A DNA stretch of 64,000 nt from Ampelocalamus luodianensis (GCA_036346255.1 CM070636.1:24001539-24065538); one strand, 5' to 3'; positions 1 through 11,660 are shown, counted from the stretch's first letter. Notes: generated by a model not told the origin, from the sequence alone. Numbers and translations: made by a program.

Positions 1-1
1 G

Positions 2-2032
2 CTTTCACACTTAAATAGGGTACCGTCTAAATCCGTAGTTAAGACACCATATGAGATATGGAGTGGGAAGAGTCACAGTTTGTCTTTTCTAAAGATTTGG
101 GGATGTGAGGCGTTTGTCAAGCGACTACAGTCGGACAAGCTCACACCCAAGTCGGATAAATGCATTTTCGTGGGATATCCGAAGGAAACCTTTGGATATT
201 ACTTCTACAACCAACTAGAGGGCAAAGTGTTTGTCGCTCGAAGTGGTGTTTTCCTAGAGAAAGAGTTTCTCAACAGGGAGACAAGTGGAAGAACGGTGCA
301 GCTTGAAGAGGTTCAAGATGAACCAATCGGGGAAGACTCGACGAATGATGCCCATGTGGCAGAACAAGTTGAGGAACCCATGGCAAAGGAAGCACCACCA
401 CCACGAAGGTCCGAAAGGCTCCGCAATGCGCGAGATATGTTATTGTTAGACAATGATGAGCCTACGACCTATGCGGAAGCAATGATGGACCCAGACTCTG
501 AGAAATGGCATAGTGCCATGAGATCCGAGATAGCATCCATGGGAGACAATCAAGTTTGGAATTTGGTTGACCCTCCTGATGGTGTCAAAACCATAGAGTG
601 CAAATGGATCTATAAAAGGAAGATTGATATGGATGGAAATGTTCATATCCATAAACCTTGACTTGTCGCAAAAGGTTTTTGGCAAGTTCAAGGAGTTGAC
701 TACGATGAGACTTTCTCGCCTGTAGCGATGCTTAAATCAATACAGATCATTCTAGCTATTGCTGCATATTTCGACTATGAGATATGGCAGATGGATGTCA
801 AAACGGCTTTCCTTAATGGAAATTTAACCGAGGACGTGTATATGATACAGCCCGAGGGTTTTGTCGATCCAAACAATGCTAGAAAAGTATGCAAACTTCA
901 AAAATCCATTTATGGATTGAAGCAAGCATTTCGGAGTTGGAACATTCGTTTTGATGAAGTGGTAAAAGGGTTTGACTTCATCAAAAACGAAGAAGAATCT
1001 TGTGTTTACAAGAAGACAAGTGGGAGCTCACTCGTATTTCTAATCTTATATGTAGATGACATATTACTGATTGGAAATGATATTTCTATGCTCGAGTCCG
1101 TTAAGACCTCACAGAAAAATAGTTTCTCAATGAAGGACTTAGGGGAAGCGGCATATATTTTGGGTATTAAGATCTATAGAGATAGATCAAAAAGGCTAAT
1201 AGGATTAAGCCAGAGTACTTACATTGACAAAGTGTTGAAACGGTTCAACATGGAGGAGGCAAAGAAAGGGTTCTTGCCCATGTCTCATGGCATAAATCTT
1301 GGCAAGACTCAGTGTCCTTCGACAACTGATGAGCGAGATCACATGAGTAAGATTCCATATGCTTCGGCCATTGGATCTATCATGTATGCTATGATATGTA
1401 CTCGCCCAGATGTTTCCTATGCTCTAAGTGTTACGAGCAGATACCAGGCTGATCCAGGTGAGAGTCACTGGACAGCGGTTAAAAACATCCTCAAGTATTT
1501 GAGAAGAACTAAGGATGTGTTCCTAGTCTACGGAGGTGAGGAAGAGCTCGTTGTAAATGGTTTCACCGATGCAAGCTTCCAAACCGACAAAGATGATTAC
1601 AAATCGCAATCGGGTTTTGTGTTCCTTTTGAACAGTGGTGCGGTAAGTTGGAAGAGTTCCAAGCAGGAGACTATTGCTGACTCTACAACGGAGGCCGAGT
1701 ACATTGCGGCTTCTGAAGCAGCAAAGGAAGGTGTTTGGATAAGGAAGTTCATAACTGAACTAGGTGTGGTTCCTAGTGCGCGCAGTCCTCTGGATCTTTA
1801 CTGTGATAACAGTGGGGCCATTGCGCAAGCTAAGGAGCCGAGGAATCACCAAAAGAACAAACACATACTGCGGCGGTTTCATCTCATTCAAGAGATCCTT
1901 AATCGAGGAGATTTAAAGATATGCAAAATACACATGGATTTGAATATTTCAGATCCTTTGACGAAGCCTCTCCCACAACCTAAGCATGAGGCGCACACAA
2001 GAGCTATGGGTATTAGATATCTTCTAGATTGA
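2..2032 (+). pseudogene. copia pol polyprotein (integrase C-terminus, RT, RNase H), one nonsense codon
   Basis: One reading frame is open from position 2 to the stop at 2030-2032, broken once by TGA at 659-661. In order it encodes the integrase tail and the GKSHSLSFLKIWGCEA region, an acidic linker, the RT (LNGNL at about 812-826, catalytic YVDD at about 1049-1060) and RNase H (TDASF near 1568, SKQETIADSTTEAEYIA near 1660, DNSGA near 1806). The stop sits where relatives have Arg in a KxRLVAKG motif, so a CGA-to-TGA change is the simplest cause. No frameshift is seen over 2 kb, which suggests a recently active copy with a single lesion. In a working element this protein copies the RNA genome into cDNA and integrates it. 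Confidence 0.9.
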
Positions 2033-2040
2033 CTCTAGTG

Positions 2041-2052
2041 CAAGTGGGAGAC
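2041..2052 (+). other. polypurine tract of the copia element
   Basis: The purine-rich CAAGTGGGAGAC lies directly before the LTR start TGTTGG at 2053. This is the expected primer site for plus-strand DNA synthesis. Confidence 0.8.
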
Positions 2053-3388
2053 TGTTGGAGATATGCCCTAGAGGCAATCATATTGATGATGATATTTCAT
2101 TGTATCCATGATTTAATAAATGTTCCTTGAATATTACCTTTGTGTTGATTAACAAGTATGTGACTTGTTTGTGAAACTCTTTACTTGTATGGTTATTCTA
2201 AAGTTGTCCCTAGTCAGAGTTCATGTGAGGACACACGTGAATGATGGATTAGCACGTGTATCGGTTGATGACCATGTTTCACATGTCATAGACATGGAGA
2301 TGTCAAACCAATAATGTGGACACATGTTTAGAACATGGGGTTGGACCGACCCAACATGAGACATAGTAATTATTCTTATGGTTCTCTCTACACAATGTGT
2401 ACGCCTTGTCCTTAGACACGAGATTGTCGCATGTACTTGAGATATGAATCGACCTACTTAGGGGCTATCAAACGCTACTCCGTGAATCGGGTAGTTATAA
2501 AGGTAGCTTTGGGTTTGTCATGAAGCATCTTTGCGAGGCATGGTTAGTCGAGATGGGATTTGCCCTCTCTACCGAGAGAGATATCTCTGGGCCTCGAGTG
2601 ATCGGATCCAAATGCATGGTCATGCTACTTAAGGTTAAGAGTTAACCTAGTAAGGGATTCCGGATCACATGATCGAGAAAGAGTGGTCAGCTTGGAGCTC
2701 GACCGAATATCGTGAGGCAAAGGGATTGGCATGTACATAACGTTGTGATGGTTCGTCCGATATGATCTTTACGTGCGTTTAGGAGTTGGCACGTCTTGCT
2801 AGAGGCCACTACCAACTATTGACCAAGTATGTGTACTTGCGTTATGTCTAAACATACGTGAACCATAGGGTCACACACTTAAGGGGCTGAAGCCTAATTC
2901 GGATTGGATCCGAATTAGACTGGGCATTGAGTCCTAATGGGCCTCTATTCGTAGAAGCCCATTATAAGGACGTCTATAAAAGGAGGGCAGGGGCGCACTG
3001 GTTGGAGGATGAGTTTTCCGTGACATCCTCAAACCCTGGCCGCCACCCCTCCCACGCCCTAGTCGCTCGCGTGGATCTAGTAGTCCGGCGTGCGTCGCTT
3101 CCTCCCGTACGTGTGGATACCTTTGAAGGCGCTGCATCTGTGGCATTGGGACGAACCGCAAGAAAGGAGCTGTATGTGGGACGCCACGACGAGGACGAGG
3201 AAGTAGTACGACTACTCTGCCCCGACGTACTGCATCAACTGAGTATGACTACACTGCCCCGACGTGCTGCATCAACTTCCGCACCTGCGCGTCTAGTGGT
3301 AAGACCGTGATCTATAACTGAAGTGATCTTGGTTTTCGGGTAGAATTTTTTTTAATTTGCGCTAGTGTAGCCTACCCGTTGCCCTTCA
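2053..3388 (+). repeat. 3' LTR of the copia element
   Basis: The LTR starts TGTTGGAGATATGCCC right after the polypurine tract. I place the end at ...TTGCCCTTCA (3388) because grass Tork-type LTRs often end that way and a 50-bp tandem array starts at the next base. Length is 1336 bp, in the range of Angela/BARE relatives. A TATA box lies at 2975-2982, about 920 bp into the LTR, so U3 is long and R plus U5 short. Small reading frames inside (for example 2927-3310) look incidental. Confidence 0.8.
2975..2982 (+). promoter_or_regulatory. TATA box of the copia LTR
   Basis: TATAAAAG lies within GTCTATAAAAGGAGG, downstream of the AT-rich U3 part of the LTR and before a GC-richer stretch. Position and sequence fit the core promoter of a copia LTR. 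Confidence 0.6.
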
Positions 3389-3625
3389 CCGGCTCCTCCC
3401 GAAGACCCAGACGGCGGCCCTTGCTTCCTCGTCCGACGCCGCCTCCTCTTGAAGACCCCGACGCTGGCCCTTCCTTCCTCGTCCGACACCGGCTCCTCCC
3501 GAAGACCCCGACGTCGGCCCTTCCTTCTTCGTGCGACACCGCCTCCTCCTGAAGACCCCGACACTGGCCCTTCCTTCCTCGTCCGACGCCGCCTCCCCCA
3601 GTGAGTCTGTCTCCTCCGACAATGT
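3389..3625. repeat. 50-bp GC-rich tandem array, about 4.5 units
   Basis: Units start at 3389, 3439, 3489, 3539 and a partial one at 3589. Each is exactly 50 bp, with core GAAGACCCCGACG followed by GGCCCTTCCTTCCTCG. Units differ by a few substitutions and no indels. Because 50 is not a multiple of three, all three minus-strand frames stay open across it. These frames are a by-product of base composition and not genes. The copia element ends exactly at the first unit, so it probably inserted inside the array. Function unknown; CACTA ends and first exons in grasses can carry such arrays. Confidence 0.85.
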
Positions 3626-4080
3626 GGCACCATACTGAATTTGTATGCATAAAAGTTCAGAATGCATAAAACTTATTTAGAGTAATGTGGCACCATACGT
3701 CGCAATGTAAAGTTCAGAACAACATACTGAATTTGTATGCATAAAAATAGCAATGTCGGATCGTCAAAAAATCCAAGTTTGACAGGATCTTCAATAGTCG
3801 AAGTCTTGGTAGAGTTCATTAACATATGTCTGTATAGAACTTGTTCTGGAAGTTCTTTGTGTTTGTTAGAGTATAACAGTTAGCTTTTGGTTATCTTGAT
3901 GGTAACAAGGAGATCTTTGCAGGCCTGAGAAAAGTAACACTGCTTTCTATCTTTAGTCATCTGTTTATAGCAGCTAGCTAGTTCCGTGTTTAATTCTGTC
4001 ATTAATCTTGTAGCTCCGATTGCTTAGCTGCTGTTACATTCCATGTTATGCGTTCTGAATTTTTTTTTATAGTGCTGTAG
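3626..4080 (+). other. non-coding, intron-like stretch with short direct repeats
   Basis: No gene is seen. AATGTGGCACCATAC occurs at 3621 and 3684, and CATACTGAATTTGTATGC at 3631 and 3723. The segment is T-rich and ends in an acceptor-like TGCTGTAG just before the CACTA coding exon, so it may be an intron of that gene. Confidence 0.5.
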
Positions 4081-4640
4081 TACAAGGAAACCTTCCTGTA
4101 GAACTTAATAGTCATGTTTATTGGCTTGCTGTTGTGCCTGCAAAAACCTCGAGCTACGCTTCTGAAGGTGATACTAACCCTATCCTTGGAGATGTGATGT
4201 ACTATGGAAGGATACTTGATGTAATTGAGTTAGACTATTATAGAAAATTTTCAATTGTGCTGTTTAAATGTGAATGGGTTGATGTTACTCAAGAAAAAGG
4301 AGTAAAAACAGATAAGTACGGATGCACACTTGTGAATTTCTCACATCAAATTCACACTGGTGAAAAGACAGAGCATGAACCTTTTGTATTTGTTAATCAA
4401 GTTGACCAAGTGTTCTATGTGGAAGACCATATAAATCCAGGATGGGCAGTTGTGTTGAATATAAAGCCCAGAGATGATTTTGAAATGGCTGAAGAATGGA
4501 ATGATGTAGAAAGTGAACCTTATCATGTCGGTAATCTCAGGGAGCTTTTTGATAATGCACACAACAGTCAAACATGGGTTCGAAGAGATATAGAGGGAAC
4601 AACTGTAGATCCTAGTACAGGTTCACATCATGAAACTTAG
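4081..4640 (+). pseudogene. CACTA (En/Spm) transposase C-terminal fragment, DUF4216-like
   Basis: A continuous frame runs from about 4083 to the TAG at 4638-4640. It shows hallmarks of the DUF4216 region found at the C-terminal end of plant CACTA TNPD/TNP2-type transposases: KTSSYAS, then YYGRILDVIELDYY, LFKCEWVDV, YGCTLVNFS, EPFVFVNQVDQVFYVED and a PGWAVV segment. The catalytic core (Transposase_21/DUF4218 part) is absent. An acceptor-like AG at 4079-4080 suggests this was a downstream exon. Copia has inserted upstream of it. The preserved frame shows either recent decay or a fragment carried by a larger element. The family call is from memory of its motifs. Confidence 0.7.
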
Positions 4641-4652
4641 TAACTCACTAAA

Positions 4653-4880
4653 GGTAATTTTGAATGGAGCCTTGCTGCCATATTTGTCAATTTTGAATGC
4701 AGCCTTACAGTCAATTACCTCCACTTAACCCCATATTTTGAATGCAGCCTTACAGTCAATTACTTCCACTTAACCAATTATTATTTCTGGCAGGTAATTT
4801 TCAATGGAGCCTTGCTGCCATATTTGTCAATTTTGAATGCAGCCTTACTGCCATATTTTGAATGCAGCCTTACAGTCAAT
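4653..4880. repeat. imperfect direct repeats after the CACTA exon
   Basis: The motif ATTTTGAATGCAGCCTTAC recurs about seven times with small changes. A longer block of about 55 bp at 4655-4708 is repeated at about 4796-4850. The array follows the DUF4216 stop at once and could be the 3' UTR or subterminal part of the element. Confidence 0.75.
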
Positions 4881-6020
4881 TTCTGGAAGCATTAATTGAT
4901 ATGAACTAGTGTTCTATGCTATGATGTTTATTATTTTCTTAAGTATATCTACCTTTTTTCCTTCTCTTACAATCATATGTGCATCTGTCAGAATGATATT
5001 TGTATCATATCTTTGTAGGCATGCATTATTCACATTAATGATATTTTGTCTGTTTTCTGGTATAATAATCGTCTGTACATAAGGCCCAAAAATATGTTTA
5101 ACAAGTTTCTACATGCTTTATGCAGTACATTGATGTGCAAACTTATTCTGGCAGTAGTGAATTTTCGACTGGTGCATCGACTCCTTACACTGCTGCTATA
5201 CCTGAATACAGAGTTGTGTTTATTGATAAATTAGATTTAGCATTCCAAGATAAATCCTGGACACTTGCCAATGGCAATGGTGTTATTGATATTCATCACC
5301 CTTGCAAGTAGTCATATGTCGATAGGATTTACCAGCAGCTTCCTTAGTTAGAATTCAGTATTTACAATATAGCTCATCACTTTTGTTGATTGTCAAGGTC
5401 TAATGTTGCTGTTCGAAAATAACTCCATAAACCAGCTTCGGATCGCTCTTATATTCATCTGGAATTTGATATTTCAGGCATTGGTCTTGTGTAAGTTTCT
5501 TTATATCCATTGCCCAAAATTTGTAACTCTCTCTCCCTCTCCCTCATATTCATGTAACTCCTTTTAAGGCTGGCTGCATCTTGTAAGCCAAGTGTCACCA
5601 AATGTTTTGCTTTCCAAATTTCAAGTGTTTCCTTGTGTTTCTCTCATGTAGTTTAGGAGTTCAGACATTTTTTGTGAAGTTAAATGAATGCAAGTATTTT
5701 CCCTTAAATATCTTTTATTCATTACAACTTGCATTTTTGAAATCTTTGTGCCAGGTATGAAACTGGAGACCATGTTGGTGTGTATATTCAGAAAATTCTG
5801 TCGAGACGGTGGAGGCCCAAAAATATGTTGGAAGAATTTTCATAACTTTTTTCCTTTTGGGATTGATTGTAATCATAAACAAATGTTACTGTAAAAAATG
5901 GTGAATTAATTCTAGCAGTTTCATACAAATAACACAATTAATCCCCTTTTATTTTTTCCCATAAATGATTATGAATGCTGACTAAAAATAAGACAAGTAC
6001 ACCCAAAACATACTGCACAA
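4881..6020. other. AT-rich stretch without recognisable gene; one possible unassigned exon
   Basis: Nothing here matches a family I know. A 61-codon stretch at about 5126-5308 is preceded by TTTATGCAG (acceptor-like) and followed by GCAAGTAG (weak donor-like), so it could be an exon. Its product starts YIDVQTYSGSSEF and I cannot assign it. The rest is T-rich, with (CT)n-like CTCTCTCTCCCTCTCCCTC near 5528. Confidence 0.4.
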
Positions 6021-6260
6021 GTGCCTTCAGTCCACATTCAAAGTAAATTCAACAACAATGAAACATTTCCCAAAACATCTGCTTGCATAGAAATAGAACC
6101 TTCTCCATGCATCTTTGTCCACATTCGAAGTAAATTCAACAACAATGAAACATGTCACCTCCCGCACACGCATCCAAAAATTTTCGCCCTCCCGCGCATG
6201 CGTCTAAAATTTTTCGCTCTCACGCGCACACATTCAAAAAATTTCGCTCTCCTGCGTTGC
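6021..6260. repeat. two small tandem repeat families
   Basis: GTAAATTCAACAACAATGAAAC occurs at about 6042 and 6131 (partial match to a block about 90 bp apart). A unit of about 30 bp, CTCCCGCGCATGCGTC followed by AAAATTTTTCGC, is present about three times at 6160-6250. An open frame runs through the region but is composed of the repeats. Confidence 0.6.
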
Positions 6261-6299
6261 GAATTACATATTGTTCATATTAAAAACCATCTGTGACTC

Positions 6300-6930
6300 T
6301 GTGGTTTTACCAAAACTTGGACGTACATAGAAATATCTTACTCTCTGATTTAACCATGGCTTGAAATGCCTTATTCCTTGATTTTACCATGACTTGAAAT
6401 TCCTAACTCGGTGATTTTATCATGACTTGAAATGTCTAACTCCCTGAATTTACTCTGATTTTACCATGACTTGAAATTCCCTGAATTTACCATGACTTGA
6501 AATGTCTAGTGATAACTTGGTGATTTTACCATGTCTTGAAACTCTCTTATTTTACCATGACTTGAAATTCAGGTGATTTTACATGACTTGATTTCAAGAC
6601 ATGGTAATTCCATGGACTTGGTGATTTTACCATGACTTGAAACGCCGCTCTCTGATTTTACCATGACTTAAAATACCAAACTCTCTGATTTAACCATGAC
6701 TTAAAATACCGAACTCTTTGATTTTACCATAGCTTGAAATTCAGGGACTCGGTGATTTTACCATGACTTGAAATGTCTAGTGACTCGGTGATTTTACCAT
6801 GACTTGATTTCAAGCCATGGTAACTCCCTGAATTTAGACATTTCCAAGTCATGATACCATGACTTGATTTCAAGCCATGGTAACTCCCTGAATTTAGACA
6901 TTTCCAAGTCATGATAAATTCAGGAACTAT
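6300..6930. repeat. dense short repeats of CACTA subterminal type
   Basis: The core TTTTACCATGACTTGAAAT and variants (ACCATGACTTAAAAT, CCATGTCTTGAAAC) occur well over ten times, mostly direct. The reverse form (TTTCAAGCCATGGTAA, TTTCAAGACATGGTAA) is interspersed, giving potential hairpins. Arrays of 10-20-bp motifs in both orientations inside the termini are typical of CACTA elements, where they bind the accessory transposase protein. They lie 1.7 kb downstream of the DUF4216 fragment on the same side. A terminal TAGTG occurs at 6969-6973, but no convincing long inverted repeat was found. Confidence 0.65.
6796..6915. repeat. perfect 60-bp tandem duplication within the subterminal repeats
   Basis: Bases 6796-6855 and 6856-6915 are identical. 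Each copy contains CATGACTTGATTTCAAG, a near-palindrome, and ends AAGTCATGAT. Perfect identity implies a recent slippage or unequal exchange. Confidence 0.9.
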
Positions 6931-6981
6931 GACTTGGACGCCTACCTATGATTACTCTATCCGATAATTAGTGTACACGGG

Positions 6982-7012
6982 TAGGGGTGAAAACGAAACG
7001 AATACGGACGGA
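6982..7012. other. possible hAT terminal sequence, truncated
   Basis: TAGGGGTGAAAACGAAACG resembles the terminal inverted repeats of plant hAT elements (TAGGGGTGAAAACGG-type). It stops at the left border of LARD1, and no partner end was found on the other side of LARD1. Confidence 0.35.
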
Positions 7013-7406
7013 TACACCCTAGCTATTCGGAAGCCAAAATGTTACCTAAAGGGCTAACATACAACAATACTGCGGAAGATAGTAGCGACGGCGAAGGGCG
7101 CAGTCACTAAGCAGCCGCGTACTGTAGCAGGGGGCGGTGGCATTGTAGCAGTACGGGAATACTGTAGCAGATTAGGGTTTATGGCTTAATCCCCTTCCTT
7201 GCTTTCAAGTGGGCTACCATCCTTCCATGGGCCATGGGCCTCTAAGGCCGGCTCTTTCCTCTGCGACTGTGGGTTGACGGCCCAAAACTCTCTCAAAAAT
7301 CTGAATTTTGAACTTATTTCCATCTCTAAACTTTGTTGCATTCGATATTGAATAAATTTCCCTTTCCCGAATAATATTCTCTCTAATTGGAATTTAAGGT
7401 ATTACA
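7013..7406 (-). repeat. 3' LTR of LARD1 with large internal deletion
   Basis: Bases 7013-7076 match 11690-11755, and 7077-7406 match about 13615-13931 of the intact LTR, so roughly 1.86 kb are missing. Both partner sites carry CGGA, a possible microhomology at the junction. The outermost TGTAA is also altered or lost at the left end. Confidence 0.8.
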
Positions 7407-7422
7407 TTCTACCCCCCTTCAC
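7407..7422 (-). other. polypurine tract of LARD1
   Basis: On the minus strand GAAGGGGGGTAGAA abuts the LTR start TGTAATACC. The same motif precedes the 3' LTRs of LARD2 and LARD3. Confidence 0.75.
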
Positions 7423-10400
7423 AAGATTCGACCCCAAATCTACTCGACGAACTAACCGAAAGAAAACTGCAACTGGAATTTAAACAAGGATAATCATGTA
7501 CCCACTATGAGCAAATCTGGATACTATTCGCGCATGTGAGACTCCAACTCCCAAGTGGTCTCTCTCTCTCAGACCGATGAGACCACAACAAAACGACGTA
7601 AAACGACGTCCGTCCTAATACTCAACCCGGTATTTCCAGGTAGACTCATTAGAAGAGAATCGAAGGTAACACCCTACTCGATGGACAACGTCTTTAACGA
7701 AATACGAAGCTTGGAATTGCTTAGTTGCTCACTTAGTACCAGAACACCAGTCGTTACGTTCCTCGCGTATGGACCCATGACGGTCCTAGCGATACGCCAA
7801 CCTCTTAATCCCTGCAATTGTCGAGAACAAACCAAAGTACTTTAGGTTAACCTCCCCTTTGGTACCAATCCACACAACATGCGCATAGCACACGGAACTC
7901 TTGTTCCATCTCTCAATCGAACTCTTCACCGAAACAAGGATCACCTCCTTTAACGAGAGACACACAACAGAATTTGCTTTGAACAACTCTATTACAAACA
8001 GAGTCAACCGAAAGTAAGGATTCCCGTCGCAACCACACAATGCCAACTCGGTACCAAAAGAGTCAAATCCAGAATCGAAGATTTATCATGAAAAAAACTG
8101 TCCACTTCCAAAGTGGGCGGTTTGCGATTTAAACGCCACAAAAGCCAGAGGACAAATCACTCGAATAACCAAATCAATCATTTTTTTTCTTTCTAAACTC
8201 ATCAGAACCACGCATGCCAACATACAGCAAAACTCAATTTGTGGAAGACATCAGTCATAAGCACATAGCTCAAACAAGAATCAAGAAAACGTGTCACTAC
8301 TTGAGGAAGCATCAATTTCTCAGTTTCTCTTTTAGGAATAAAATTTTTCTCCAACTTTGGAATTTCAATTCATCGCTTAACACACTAACTCATCTCTCCT
8401 AACTAGGCATTCTCAATGCTATGCTCAAGTCGAAATACATCATCCACGCTTCTCTAGGTAGGCTCTGTTGACTCCACGGAAACATACTCTAGCCAACTCT
8501 TCTACCGATAGAATTACTTTGACAGATTACTTCCAATGCATCTCAAAATAGATCTCACATGCAATTACATCACCTCAATCTTTTAAGAGTAAACAACTCG
8601 GAATTCTCAACACACCCATTCACATACTTCATCAAAAGGATTCTATCAATGACCATCCCATTGTTCAAAATCCACCCTTATTCTTTCCTCTACACATAAT
8701 CATTGAGCGACCAAAGTCCTAGCATAAAAATGCGAAAACCAAAATTAACTTACAAGACCCCTACAATGAACTTTTCATAAAGAAGATAAGGAAAATCTCT
8801 GATTAAAATCCCTAAAATTCTCACAATCCAACATAACATACTCGCACGTTAACATCAACATGAAAACATTCTCTCGACCCATTTATATTTATAAAGAGTC
8901 TAACTCCCAAAAGGTTACTCACTAACGCAAAGTCATATCTGACAAAAATCCAACAAGTTCTGCTATCTCAAAAATCACTTTAACGATCAGATTACTTCGC
9001 TAATCTTACTCTCATTCCAACACACCATCATACCTCACCTGCACAACCGTGCAAGTTACCCTGTCGTAATAATCTAATAAACTGAACAAGATTTTCATCC
9101 TTTCAAAAATTCTAATGTTTCACCCGAAGTGAACAAAAGATCCTGGGTCACAAATCTCTATAGGTACTAATGGTTGACACAATGCAAACAGTTTAGCCTC
9201 AAAGACACATATTCTGAATAAATAAAACTCTCTCCAAGAATCATACACAAAATCAGTTCATCCTTCAATGCTCCTCGAATACTTACAACCCAAGGTCTCA
9301 CAACCACAATTAATAAACACTTCAGAAGACCCCTATGAGATGAATCGGTGGATCCTTCTTCAAAAGAAAAGGCAAATGAAGACAGTTACCACTCGAAGTA
9401 AACACAGTACCAAAGGAAAAAAGTCAATTAGGCAAAGAACCCGGAAATCATAAGGGAAAGTCAAAAGTTGGAGGCATAAGTCTCGCAGGAAAAGAATTTC
9501 AAACCTCAACCAATAAGAATAGAATATTGCTTTCTGAAACTGGAGTAACTCTTATGTGGCCAAACAACAAGGTTTAGCACGCTTCAAATAAACTGCGAGT
9601 TACAAAAATTGAATTCACCCTCAAATACTTCTACTACACTCTTTCATTTAGGAAAGAAACAACTTCCTTTGAATACAACCTTACTTGCCAACTCAACCAA
9701 ACCAGTCTTTTAAAATCAAATCACTTGAATAAATTAAGAACCAATAAAATCTTTCAATACGTCACTTTGCTCGAAACAGACTCAATTCCCACATAACTCA
9801 TGAGGTCCAAATGATCACAAAGGCAAAACTCGAAATATTTTTATTAAATCGATATCATGTAAATGATCAAATTCTTTTACTTATAAATCATTCAACATCA
9901 TCATCACCACCATAATCTGACAATCACATCAATCAACGAAATAATATTCTCTTAGCAAGAATCATCATAACCCCTTATCACTCCATAGGTTTTTCAAAAA
10001 AAACACCATAAATTACTTCATCATATCTCTATTATCTAAATAAGATTGCATCTACTTGATCTAGGGAAAACCTAGTGCACGAGCCTCAAAATTGAAACAA
10101 AACTCTTTCCACAAGATGATATTAGAACAAGACAATCTCAGAAAATTACACCACTATGAATTTCTTTTTAGCTTTCATCTATTTAACTCTTATTAACGCT
10201 CAACGCCAAAATAGCACACACTTCAAGCTCCCTAGCCACACATGGGCACATTCATGCTCCTACCTCTGTTTGCAAACTCAACCAGAGTTATGAGGATAGA
10301 TCCAACATTCTACCTTATGATCAGAAATTAGATTGAAATGTCTTTAACTTCAATAATATAGAATACAAAAGACAAGGTTTCACAAGGCGATACATCAACG

Positions 10401-11660
10401 TTCATCTAGTCTTTTAAACATGTTTCAATAATTTTTAGCATAGCAAAATTTCGGTAAAGCTATCATTTGAATAAGTTCATCAAGATCTAATTAGAAGACA
10501 GATTCAAGATTAATATTTATCAAGGCAACATTCGAACACCTCCTTAACTTAACCATCACTAGCGGTTAGAACAACCGAAAGAGGGCCTAGATTCCAACTC
10601 ATCTAACAAATTTATCAGATTACTCGATCGTAAAAATCAACCCGGTATATCCACATTTTCCACATATCTTAACAACAATAGGTTCTTGAACAGATATCGA
10701 CAAACTCTTAGCTAAAATTCATCATGTACCAAATACAACGATATTCTACATTAGACAATTCACTTCCATGGATTCTAGTGAGAATAAACTGCTTGCACAA
10801 AGCTAATAACCCAAATCTGATAACTCATATCATATCGATTAATTCTTTTAATTAACACCTTTTACTTAAGCATGACATGACATCCCTTAAAGATTTTAAC
10901 ACAATCTTTCAGAAAAAGAGGTATTGAATTTCAACACTCGAAATAATCCAAAACAAATACATAAAGCCAAGGCTTTCACATGTTAAAGGGCTTGCAACAG
11001 AAAACTTTCGGTATCCAGAATACCAAGCGAATAAATGAATCACATTTTCCAATAAGAAAGGCAGAACTCCTAAGAAAAAGATAAATATTACCGATAACCA
11101 ACATTCCCAAGAAACAACATTAGACCAGCAGTCAGGAGAACAAGTAGTCGATTTATGGAATCAAGAAAGACCAATGAAACTCATAAGAAGAAATGTAAAA
11201 CACTAACTCAAGAAAACTTTATCAACCGCAACTAATACCAGAAATGGCCAAATTCAAGATCAAGGAAGATAATAACTTTTCTAAAGAAACTCGCCCTCAA
11301 CCCCCAACTATAGAACGGGGTAAGTACTTCTCTAATCCCCTATCCCGAACAGTGGTGTAGTCTGGTGAAACCCAGGACAACATCCATAACTTCAACTTCT
11401 CAACGTTCGTTACCAATACGCATGACCGTTATAATCAATTATGAATATATAGGATTATCTCATGACAATCATAGAACAAATTCATAAATATAAAATATCA
11501 CATCATATCATAAATTAACAACAAGAAAGATAGTACAGAAGCAATTCAACAATTGCTCAACAAGTGGAACATAACAAAGGAAATGCGGAAGCAATAAATT
11601 TTCCAACCCCACCTGCTGTGCACAGGGTGTCATATTAATATTTTTTTATATTAACCACGG
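7423..11660 (-). other. internal region of LARD1, no coding potential
   Basis: About 4.2 kb of AT-rich DNA. I looked for RT, integrase, protease and zinc-knuckle motifs in the frames and found none. The part next to the polypurine tract resembles the corresponding part of LARD2 (34193 onward), for example around the ACCGAAAGAAAACTGCAACTG versus ACGAAAGAACAATCACAACTG blocks. The interior is therefore conserved in the family and not random filler. Confidence 0.7.

Larger units (their letters stand above)
1..3388 (+). mobile_element. Ty1/copia retrotransposon, Angela/BARE-like, 3' part (5' end outside window)
   Basis: The segment holds the 3' part of a copia polyprotein (end of integrase, reverse transcriptase, RNase H), then a polypurine tract and a complete 3' LTR. 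The order integrase-RT-RNase H is diagnostic of Ty1/copia. The LTR starts TGTTGGAGATATGCCC, a beginning I know from grass Angela/BARE/RIRE1 elements. The sequence after position 3388 is a tandem array unrelated to the element, so the right border is sharp. The matching target duplication lies outside the window and cannot be checked. The 5' LTR, gag, protease and most of the integrase are missing only because the window begins inside the element. Confidence 0.9.

Noticed and set aside
3352..3667. Three overlapping minus-strand open frames of about 93 codons
   Set aside because: They are three readings of the same 50-bp GC-rich tandem array. Arg/Gly-rich products without family motif.
5046..5311. 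Small host gene
   Set aside because: Only one exon-like stretch with weak borders. No family resemblance and no continuation found, so kept as an unassigned stretch only.
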